Of a DNA stretch of 12,468 nt, positions 6,271-12,468 are shown piece by piece (within the stretch, counting starts at the first letter, position 1; the number at the start of each line of letters is the position of its first letter). The stretch is from Gemmatimonadota bacterium. Lineage in GTDB: Bacteria > Gemmatimonadota > Gemmatimonadetes > Gemmatimonadales > GWC2-71-9. The notes under the pieces were generated by a model. That model worked only from the letters and a program-made list of their open reading frames with translations. It did no database searches and was not told the origin of the DNA. A program made the position numbers and the translations under genes. The stretch lies in the NCBI GenBank assembly GCA_003221075.1, contig QHUF01000211.1, positions 1-12,468 on the forward strand. Direction: 5' to 3'.

Positions 6271-6823
6271 GGGCGGCGGTCTTCACGCCGGCCGCGCGGC
6301 CCGACTCCATATCGTGGCGCGAATCGCCGACAAACACGGTTTCAGCAGGCAGCACGCCGAGCTTCTTCACCGCTTTGAGCACGGGCTCGGGGTGCGGCTT
6401 GGAGTGAGTGACGTCGTCGCACCCGATGACGATGTCGAATGCCTCATCGAGCCCAGGGACGCGGAGCCCGCGCATCGCGCCGTCGCGCAGCTTGCTGGTC
6501 ACGACGCCGAGCCGCTTGCCCGAGTTCTTGAGCCGGCGAATCTCGTCGACGACGCCTTCATAGGGTTTCACGAGCGCGTCGTGGTGGGACAGGTTGTACG
6601 TGCGGTAGGTCTGCACCATCCGCTCGATCTCTTCCTTGTCATCCGTGATCTCGCCGAACTGGGCCCACAGCGGCGTACCCAGGCCTTGGATCCACATGTC
6701 GTCGGGCGGCAGCGGCTCGTTGCCGCGGTGCAGCTGCATCGTGTGACGGTAGGAGCGCAGGATCAGCTCGATCGAGTCGATGATCGTGCCATCGAGGTCG
6801 AAGAGGAAGGTGCTGAGGGGCAT
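6260..6823 (-). CDS. HAD-superfamily phosphatase, PpaX / phosphoglycolate phosphatase-like, shortened at the C-terminus
   Basis: The 187-residue product shows all four HAD motifs: FLFDLDGT with nucleophile Asp9 and acid Asp11, VVTSK (about 108-111), Lys142 in SKPHPEPVL, and GDSRHD with Asp167 and Asp171. The cap region TYRTYNLSHHDALVKPYE and the TSKLRD block resemble the pyrophosphatase PpaX of Bacillus. Relatives are about 210-220 residues long and carry around 30 more after the GVKTA block, including the last beta strand. Here the protein stops three residues after AA (HEP, TAA at 6260-6262), inside the first codons of the aminotransferase gene. It thus appears clipped. The start is ATG at 6821-6823, just before the first beta strand; a longer frame from 6886 adds 21 residues not found in the family. 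It is divergent from the pilin-like gene. Confidence 0.82.
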   Translation of the reverse strand: MPLSTFLFDLDGTIIDSIELILRSYRHTMQLHRGNEPLPPDDMWIQGLGTPLWAQFGEITDDKEEIERMVQTYRTYNLSHHDALVKPYEGVVDEIRRLKNSGKRLGVVTSKLRDGAMRGLRVPGLDEAFDIVIGCDDVTHSKPHPEPVLKAVKKLGVLPAETVFVGDSRHDMESGRAAGVKTAAHEP

Positions 6824-6825
6824 CG

Positions 6826-6854
6826 CTGACAAGCTAGCGCACCGATCGTATGAT
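6826..6854 (+). promoter_or_regulatory. sigma70-type promoter of the pilin-like gene
   Basis: CTGACA (6826-6831, five of six to TTGACA) is followed by a 17-base spacer and TATGAT (6849-6854, five of six to TATAAT). It is the best -35/-10 pair in the window. The expected transcription start, about 7 bases after the -10 box, falls on or next to the GTG at 6861, so the message would be leaderless. The site fills the 37-bp gap between the divergent HAD and pilin-like genes. Confidence 0.6.
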
Positions 6855-6860
6855 TGCAGC

Positions 6861-7247
6861 GTGCACAAGATCCGCACGATTGTCATTCTCGCGGTGCTGC
6901 TGGTCGGCGCGATCGCGGCTTTGTACTACGGAGTGCGCTGGTTCGGCCGCGAGCTGCACGACAAGCCATACGTGGCGAACGTGAAGACTCAGCTGCGCTC
7001 ACTCGCCGCCGCTGAGGAGGCGTACCGCCGAGACAGTCTTTCCTACACGAGCGAAGTCGCGCGCGTCTGGCATCCGAGCGCCGAGACGCAGGGCATCGAG
7101 ATCGGTATTCTCGAGGCGGGAGCCGACGGCTTTCTCGCGGAAGGCCGGCACGATGCCTGGGCCGGTCGATGCGTGATTGCGGCGGGCCGTTCCGCCGGTG
7201 ATAGCCTCCCGGTTGGTGAGCCCGTCTGCCACTGGGGCCGCGACTAG
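6861..7247 (+). CDS. small membrane-anchored pilin-like protein
   Basis: Starting at GTG 6861, the 128-residue product has one N-terminal membrane helix (about residues 6-24) and then an external domain of about 100 residues. The stretch TQLRSLAAAEEAYRRDSLSY (about 43-62) resembles the helix of type IV pilins and pseudopilins that reads roughly as DLRNLxxAQEAYFxDNxxY. The later AWAGRCVIAAG resembles the W...CxIYVG strand of such proteins. There is no prepilin peptidase site of the GFTLIE type, so it is not an ordinary pilin; a membrane-anchored pilin-like domain is the safest description. A longer frame from 6780 overlaps the HAD gene start and lacks support, whereas GTG 6861 sits just after a strong promoter. 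The TAG at 7245-7247 shares the CTAG palindrome with the helicase stop. Confidence 0.7.
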   Translation: MHKIRTIVILAVLLVGAIAALYYGVRWFGRELHDKPYVANVKTQLRSLAAAEEAYRRDSLSYTSEVARVWHPSAETQGIEIGILEAGADGFLAEGRHDAWAGRCVIAAGRSAGDSLPVGEPVCHWGRD

Positions 7248-9538
7248 GATCTCGCGACAACCATCAAAACGGCGACAAGCTCGACGCTGTTGGTAGAGTC
7301 TCCCGTATCGACCGGCGCCAGCGCGTGATGCCACGCCAGCAGGTCGTCTACAAGCAGCGGCTGAGTCCGCGACAGCAAGTCATCGAGCAACAGCTCTTCA
7401 CCCGCCGTCATTCCCGACGCCAGTCGTGACACCAACGCATCGAGCGCGCTGAGCAGCGCCCCATCCCCACGACGGGCGGCGCGTCGCGCAGCCGAGAGCA
7501 CCCAGGGAATGAGCCGCCGCGCGAACCGATCTCGGTCGGTCGCCCGCCAGCGCGCGTCCTGAACCGCCGCCAGGCGTGATCGGATCAGGGGAGCGGCCCT
7601 GTCGAGCGCCCGCTGCAGCGAGGTGCGATCGACGACGGCCGGCTCTGCGCCACCGACGGCCGCGAGGATTCGAGCCGCCGCGGCCGGATTGGCGCGCACC
7701 GATTCTCCTTCGACGACCAGCGCCTCGACCACCTTCCCGATACGAACCACCACGACGGCGCATGGTTGGTCTCCCCGAATCGCTGTGCAGGAGCCCGCGG
7801 GAGCATTGTCTGAGCGGGAGGCGAGTGGCGCCAGCTGATCGCACCAGTCCAGGCGGCCGTCGGTGCCGGCGACCTGCTGGGCCCTGACCTTCCTCGCGAG
7901 GCGCTCCTCCATTGCAAGCGCGCGGGCCAGCGGTGCCGGCGGAAGGAATGTGACGGTCGTAATCGAGTCATGCGACGAGCCCAGCCGGTCGATTCTGCCG
8001 ACGCGTTGTGCCAGTCGCGCGGGACTCCACGGCAGGTCGTAATGCACGACGCGCTGGGCATCCTGAAGGTTGAGCCCCTCGCTCAAGAGGTCGGTTGCGA
8101 TCAGCACATCGGTGGCCAGTGCCGCGACGGGCCGAGTGCCACCCTGTGCTCGAGGCGCGAAGGCGCGCAACACCTCCTGCCTCGGCGCCTCTCCAGATGC
8201 AAAACGGCCGACGTGACCAAACACCGCGGCCACCCGGCGGTGCCGGAGCCGCTGCAGCAGATACCGCGCGGTCGGCTGGGCATCGGTGAAGACGACGGTC
8301 TTCGCCGGCCGCGCCGTGAGCAACGCTTCCAGCGCGTCCGCCTTCGGATCGAGTGCGGGCGCGCGTGCTAACAGCTCGCGCAGTCGGGCGAGGATGCGGC
8401 GATCGTCGGCGAACGACACGGCACCAGCGCTCCCCTGGTCGAGCAAGAGCGGAAACAGGATCAGCTGAATGTCGGACTCCGCGGCACGCGGAAAGCACCG
8501 CTGGAACTCGCGCGGGGTGAGAGCACGACCCTCTGTTGCCGCGCGAGCCGCGAGGTCGAGGTACGCGTCGTGACGCGTCAGCGCGGTCCGGAAGGCGGAC
8601 AGACTCGACCCGAGGCGCCGGAGCAACATCAGACGGAGCAGGGGCGCCGCACCGGCGCCCGCGCGCAACCGCGCGACTCCGGCTACGAGATCGGAAATCA
8701 AGGCCTCCGAGCCCGGTCCGGCACGCAGCGTTTCGGTGGTCGAGCGCGGGAACACCATGCTCACCGGTCCGCCGTCATAGCCCGCGCGCACGCGCTCGCG
8801 CGAGCGCGCCACGATGACCCGAGACACGGCGGCGTTCGCCAGCGACCGGTCGGCTTCGCGCCGCGCGGCGTTTCGGAGCGATGGAAGGCCCAACGCCGCG
8901 AGCGCATGATCGCGTAGAAACAGCCGAAGCACATGGAGCAGATCCGATACGCAGTTGTGGATTGGCGTCGCGGTCACGAGGAGCACGCGGCTGCCGACAA
9001 CGAGGCGCGCCAGCGCACGATACCGGTTCGTGTCGGGGTTTCGAAACCGATGGGCCTCGTCGACGATGACGGTCGGACGGCCGGACGGTCTGACGGTCGA
9101 GACACTCAGTGACTCGTGAGTAGTGATTGGGGTGTCTGCCACGGCGAATCGGTCCAGCAAATCGCGCCACTGCGAGACGAGCACGGCGGGGACGACGAGC
9201 GAAAAGGGCTCCTGACGGGCGAGCGCAACGGCGAGCGCGACGTACGACTTACCCAAGCCCACTGCATCGGCGAGCAATGCCCCGCCATGCCGTGCCATGA
9301 TCGTGGTCAGCCGCTCTGCGGCGGGGACTTGGTGCGGCGCGAGCCATGCCGGCCAGGTGGCGGACGACGTCGCGATCGACGCCAGAGGCGCGCCGTCGAG
9401 CAGGGCCCGCGCCGCGCTGGCGACGACCGCGCCCGGCGCCGCCTCCGCCGTCGGCTCGAGCGCGACGGTGAGAGGCTCAACAACCGGAACGAGGTGCTCA
9501 GAGAGAATCCGCGGCCAGCGCGCGACGGTCGGCGGCAT
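7244..9538 (-). CDS. SNF2 / RapA-HepA-type DNA helicase-like ATPase
   Basis: From ATG at 9536-9538 the product has 764 residues with the full superfamily 2 motif set: HQ (about 69-70), Walker A in DAVGLGKS (91-98), DEAH (160-163), TATP (189-192), VVFTDA (415-420), the motif V region ATDLLSEGLNLQDAQRVVHY (481-500) and QRVGRIDRLGS (511-521). The LSEGLNLQ and GRIDRLGS forms are typical of RapA/HepA and of helicases in defence systems. It should be an ATP-driven DNA translocase. A C-terminal region of about 210 residues is unrecognised and shows no nuclease motif. The gene starts 41 bp before the methyltransferase stop, so the two are an overlapping operon. An 8-bp repeat array encodes about residues 147-157, right before DEAH. 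The frame stays open up to 9964, but those extra residues are a shadow of the methyltransferase. DrmD of DISARM is a possible relative. Confidence 0.85.
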   Translation of the reverse strand: MPPTVARWPRILSEHLVPVVEPLTVALEPTAEAAPGAVVASAARALLDGAPLASIATSSATWPAWLAPHQVPAAERLTTIMARHGGALLADAVGLGKSYVALAVALARQEPFSLVVPAVLVSQWRDLLDRFAVADTPITTHESLSVSTVRPSGRPTVIVDEAHRFRNPDTNRYRALARLVVGSRVLLVTATPIHNCVSDLLHVLRLFLRDHALAALGLPSLRNAARREADRSLANAAVSRVIVARSRERVRAGYDGGPVSMVFPRSTTETLRAGPGSEALISDLVAGVARLRAGAGAAPLLRLMLLRRLGSSLSAFRTALTRHDAYLDLAARAATEGRALTPREFQRCFPRAAESDIQLILFPLLLDQGSAGAVSFADDRRILARLRELLARAPALDPKADALEALLTARPAKTVVFTDAQPTARYLLQRLRHRRVAAVFGHVGRFASGEAPRQEVLRAFAPRAQGGTRPVAALATDVLIATDLLSEGLNLQDAQRVVHYDLPWSPARLAQRVGRIDRLGSSHDSITTVTFLPPAPLARALAMEERLARKVRAQQVAGTDGRLDWCDQLAPLASRSDNAPAGSCTAIRGDQPCAVVVVRIGKVVEALVVEGESVRANPAAAARILAAVGGAEPAVVDRTSLQRALDRAAPLIRSRLAAVQDARWRATDRDRFARRLIPWVLSAARRAARRGDGALLSALDALVSRLASGMTAGEELLLDDLLSRTQPLLVDDLLAWHHALAPVDTGDSTNSVELVAVLMVVARS
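9068..9099. repeat. tandem array of four 8-bp units inside the helicase gene
   Basis: Four octamers on the + strand read GACGGTCG, GACGGCCG, GACGGTCT and GACGGTCG. The unit, rotated, differs by one base from unit ATGGTCGG of the array at 1798-1829 (GATGGTCG against GACGGTCG), so the arrays probably belong to one family. It encodes a Val-Arg-Pro-Ser-Gly-Arg-Pro-Thr loop directly before the DEAH motif strand. Confidence 0.75.
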
Positions 9539-12468
9539 CGAGGTGTAAAGCGTCAGCGACGAGGTCGTCAGCGGGCTCGGAGCACTGGCCGCGGCGGGCG
9601 AGCTCTGCCCAAACCGCCCCAGGGGCCGGTACCGGCAAGCCACGCACCACGCGGGCGTTGAAGCGGCGGAAGCCGCCGCGCGCAGGATCGGCGACGAGGC
9701 GGGCCAGGGCGGTGAGCCAGCAGGAATTGAACAGCGCGGCCAACGCCGCGGCGTCGAGGGCGTCCCGGGTGGCGATGCCGTAGACGGTATTGAGCGGCAC
9801 CAGCTCCGCGGCCGGGACCGCCGCGGTGAGGCGACGGCCGAGGTCGGGCCACACCACACGATGCGCGGCGAACCCGAGGCCGGTACGGAACAGCTGCCAC
9901 GGTGGCCCCGCTCGGTAGTCCGCTCGCCGGCGCAAACGCTCTTCATGGCGTGAGAGACGCTCACTGAGCTCGCTCGGCAGGCGCGCCAGCGGCAGGCCGT
10001 CGGTGCCGTGGGTCCAGAGTACGTAGCGGCGCGGCCGGCAGCGCCAGGCCGTGACGTCCCGCCCCCGGACCGCCGGTCGCGAACCTGAACACTCGCGATC
10101 GAGCAGGAAGAGATCGTCGGCGCCTGTCTTCACACCGAGCTGCGGCCTCCAGTGATCGCCGACGGTGGGAAACTGGGCGCGCACTCGCCGGCTCACCCGC
10201 TCCGCAGCCGGCGCTAGGATCCAGGGACCGTCGCGCTGCAGCTGCCGTTGAGAGACTGACGGTGCCGCGGGCTTGGGACCCAACGCGGTGGCTGCCAGCT
10301 CCATCCCGGTGGGATCAGCTCGCGCCGCGACCAACGCCATCGGGTATACCGCCGCTCCAAAGCTCCGGGCCACCGGCTCCGGCAGAAGGGACGCACGTTC
10401 GATCCGTGCACTGTGGCTGAGCCGCCGGCGCAAGGGTTCGGCGTAACCGCTGGTTGCCAGTTTTGCCGGAATCAACAGCGCCACGACACCGCCCGGGCGG
10501 GTGAGCTCGAAGGCACGCTCGGCGAAGGCAACGGCAAGATCGGGCAAATGGGCAAAACCGCGTGTCGCGGACGGACGCCAACAGGTGTAGCGCGCCGCGA
10601 GCGTTTCGCGCACGCGCGGCGCCAGCCGCTCGGCCCGTACCCAGGGCGGGTTCCCGGTCACGAGGTCGAACCCCCCGTGAACCATCACATCCGCGAAATG
10701 GGACTCGAACGAGAAGAACGGCGCGGCGCCTTCGAGACGCAGTTTCCGCCGCGCGGTTCGGAGGTCCCGCATGCTCTGCCGCAGCCGCGCGAGCCGCAGC
10801 CGCTGCTCGACGTCGAGGCCACGCCTCCGGCCGAATAGGTCGCGATTGCGGCCGGCATCGACTAGCTCGGCGATTGCCGATTCCAGCGCCGCGCACCCAT
10901 CGTCCAGGAGCTTCCGCGCGAGCGCGGTTTCCGCGCGGCTCAACTCCGCCTGGGCAGAACGCTTCGCTAGACCTGCGAGGGAGAAGTGTGTGCGACGCGC
11001 TGCGGCGAGTCGCCGTACTTCGGCGGCGCTCCCCCGAAAGGCGCGGCCGCCGAGGGATGCCGCCATCATCAGTGGATCGAGGAGCGCGTCACCCTGGAGG
11101 ACATGCCCGTCGAGGTTGGGCAGCGGCGCAATCCGGGTCACATCGGCACCATCCTCCTCGGCGACGAGCGCGAGCCACAATCGCAGCTCGGTGAGGCGCA
11201 CGGCTGTGGGTGTCAGATCTACGCCGAACAACGAGCGCGCCAGTACGTCGCGCTTGACGGCCAGCGCCGGCCCGTCGCCGGCCGCGCGCCGAAGGCTCAC
11301 CACCTCGTCGAGTGCTCCGAGCAAGAACGCACCCGATCCCGCGGCCGGGTCGAGCACCGTTAGCCCGCGCAGGTCGGGAGCGGGACGCGGCGCGACGCCT
11401 TCGTGCACCCACCGGGCAGCGGCAGTCGGGGGAATCCCGAAACGATGGGTGAGCGCGGCCTCGAGCCCCGCTCGGACCATCTCACGCACGAGAAAGGCCG
11501 GCGTATAGTAGCTCCCGCTGGTCCGCCGTTCGTCGGGGTCCATGACGCCTTCGAACACGCGGCCGAGCATGTCGGGCGCGACGAATTCGCCGGCATCATG
11601 TTCGCGGACAGAAAAGTGAAAACGCTCGAACAGCTCGTCGAACGCATCGCGCCACTCGCTGTTGCCCCAGACCGCCGGGCCGTGCCGCCGCTCCAGCGCC
11701 GAGGGCTCGAACAGCCCGCCGTTGAGGAATGGGATCTCGCCCAAGCCCCGAGCGACTGCGCCGCGCTCCGCGGGCGCCCGATTCAACGCTCCGAAACAGA
11801 GCGCGTTGAGAAAGGAGCGGTGAAAGTGGCGCCGGCGGGTGACCGCCCGATCGAGCAGGTGCGCAACGTATCGGGTATCGCCGTTGAGCCAACCCTTCGA
11901 TTGGATGAAATAGAGGAACAGCACGCGCGTGAGTGCCGTGAGCGTCAAGGCGTGACGGTCCACCCGCGATCGTGGGGTCGGGAGCCGCTCGGTGAGGTTG
12001 TCGAGCGTGTGCCTGAAGGCACGGAAGAACCGTGGCGTGACGCCCTCGCTCGCCAGCACCTCGCCGATCCGCAGCGAGAGCGCGAGCGCCGATTCTGCTT
12101 TTGCCGGGGCGAGCCGTTCGAGCGTGGCCAGGGACGAGCCGGGCGGATTCGCGAGCTGAATGCTCGCCATACGCACTGCGACGGGACCGGCCGCGCAAAC
12201 GAGTCGGAGTGGCTGCCCCCCCAGTGCACAGGCGAGGCCGCGCTCGGCTCCGGCGGAGAGTCGCCGTGCCGCGGCGCGCGCCGCCTCCTCGGGAGCGGCA
12301 GCCTCGAGCGCAAAGACCCGAAATGCGCCGTGCCGCGCGATCAGCGCGGCACGAGCGATGTTCGTTGTCTCACCCAGCCATGCCTGCACGGGCACCGGCT
12401 CCCAGGCTGCTTCATAGCCGAGCGCCGCGAACAGCTCGCGCAGACTCTCGATCCGCGTCGAGCGGGCG
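9498..12468 (-). CDS. N6-adenine DNA methyltransferase, Eco57I/PglX-like, 5' end beyond the window
   Basis: The minus-strand frame is open to the right edge, so the gene is partial; 989 residues are visible. A GTG at 12395 is a possible start, but 24 codons before it (with RIESLRELFAALGYEA) look like the true N-terminal helix, so the start is probably just outside. Counting from that GTG: a helical domain with FLYFIQSKGWLNGD (160-173) and IPFLNGGLFE (221-230), motif X SGSYYTP (293-299), SAM-binding DPAAGSGAFL (349-358), an acidic loop in GVDLTPTAVRLTEL (391-404), catalytic NPPW (582-585), a helical insert between them (about 440-560), and a C-terminal target-recognition region of about 250 residues. 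It would methylate adenine in a specific DNA site. No intact PD-(D/E)xK nuclease motif is seen in the N-terminal part. Layout fits type IIG, BREX PglX and DISARM DrmMI enzymes; which one is open. Confidence 0.88.
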   Translation of the reverse strand, partial: ARSTRIESLRELFAALGYEAAWEPVPVQAWLGETTNIARAALIARHGAFRVFALEAAAPEEAARAAARRLSAGAERGLACALGGQPLRLVCAAGPVAVRMASIQLANPPGSSLATLERLAPAKAESALALSLRIGEVLASEGVTPRFFRAFRHTLDNLTERLPTPRSRVDRHALTLTALTRVLFLYFIQSKGWLNGDTRYVAHLLDRAVTRRRHFHRSFLNALCFGALNRAPAERGAVARGLGEIPFLNGGLFEPSALERRHGPAVWGNSEWRDAFDELFERFHFSVREHDAGEFVAPDMLGRVFEGVMDPDERRTSGSYYTPAFLVREMVRAGLEAALTHRFGIPPTAAARWVHEGVAPRPAPDLRGLTVLDPAAGSGAFLLGALDEVVSLRRAAGDGPALAVKRDVLARSLFGVDLTPTAVRLTELRLWLALVAEEDGADVTRIAPLPNLDGHVLQGDALLDPLMMAASLGGRAFRGSAAEVRRLAAARRTHFSLAGLAKRSAQAELSRAETALARKLLDDGCAALESAIAELVDAGRNRDLFGRRRGLDVEQRLRLARLRQSMRDLRTARRKLRLEGAAPFFSFESHFADVMVHGGFDLVTGNPPWVRAERLAPRVRETLAARYTCWRPSATRGFAHLPDLAVAFAERAFELTRPGGVVALLIPAKLATSGYAEPLRRRLSHSARIERASLLPEPVARSFGAAVYPMALVAARADPTGMELAATALGPKPAAPSVSQRQLQRDGPWILAPAAERVSRRVRAQFPTVGDHWRPQLGVKTGADDLFLLDRECSGSRPAVRGRDVTAWRCRPRRYVLWTHGTDGLPLARLPSELSERLSRHEERLRRRADYRAGPPWQLFRTGLGFAAHRVVWPDLGRRLTAAVPAAELVPLNTVYGIATRDALDAAALAALFNSCWLTALARLVADPARGGFRRFNARVVRGLPVPAPGAVWAELARRGQCSEPADDLVADALHLDAADRRALAADSL

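Noticed and set aside
7244..9538. PLD (HKD) nuclease domain in the helicase
   Set aside because: No HxKxxxxD motif was seen on reading the 764 residues.
9539..9964. 142-residue N-terminal extension of the helicase
   Set aside because: The stretch is Ser/Pro/Arg-rich and lies in a shifted frame of the methyltransferase target-recognition region; the ATG at 9538 is the more credible start.
1..12468. CRISPR array, tRNA, rRNA, transposon ends
   Set aside because: No spaced direct repeats of CRISPR size, no tRNA cloverleaf pattern, no rRNA-like sequence and no transposase or integrase were noticed; the only repeats are the three short 8-bp arrays.

Overview
The window is GC-rich, densely packed bacterial DNA. 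It carries a lipoprotein signal peptide, a pilin-like membrane protein, paired tail-to-tail genes and almost no intergenic space. A Gram-negative organism is likely. The protein flavour, a promoter-like TAnnTTTG motif and 8-bp tandem repeats would fit Gemmatimonadota or another member of the FCB group, but that placement is an inference from general familiarity and no marker gene in the window proves it. No rRNA, tRNA, CRISPR array, transposase or integrase was seen.

Layout, left to right. (1) 1-93: the C-terminal end of a gene entering from the left, possibly DUF72. (2) 130-804 (+): an unrecognised lipoprotein. (3) 801-3516 (-): an APC amino-acid permease, then a 41-residue zinc-ribbon protein too short for most gene finders, then an Rv2578c/SplB-like radical SAM protein whose GTG start overlaps the zinc-ribbon stop. 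(4) 3587-5565 (+): a two-gene phosphate uptake operon, the DUF47 PhoU-like protein plus a PiT transporter. (5) 6823-4753 (-): a PpaX-like HAD phosphatase and a class I/II aminotransferase. Both look shortened at the C-terminus, and the aminotransferase collides head-on with PiT with neither gene keeping its own stop codon. (6) 6861-7247 (+): a small membrane-anchored pilin-like protein. (7) 12468-7244 (-): a large N6-adenine DNA methyltransferase, cut by the right edge of the window, and an overlapping RapA/HepA-type SNF2 helicase. These two probably form part of a DNA-modification or phage-defence operon whose other genes would lie to the right.

How the genes work together. DUF47 and PiT form a classical phosphate import pair. 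The APC permease, zinc ribbon and radical SAM genes are collinear, but a good promoter candidate sits in front of the zinc ribbon, so the last two may be their own unit. The methyltransferase and helicase overlap by about 41 bp and are almost certainly co-expressed. They resemble the DrmMI/DrmD pair of class 1 DISARM, but no drmA, drmB or drmC is visible.

The main oddities are: the aminotransferase segment whose two borders both cut neighbouring genes; a family of 8-bp tandem repeats present as three 4-unit arrays, all inside coding sequence, two of them inverted so that they can form a hairpin; two convergent gene pairs that share a CTAG palindrome as both stop codons; and a stand-alone zinc ribbon resembling the tail of B12-dependent ribonucleotide reductase.
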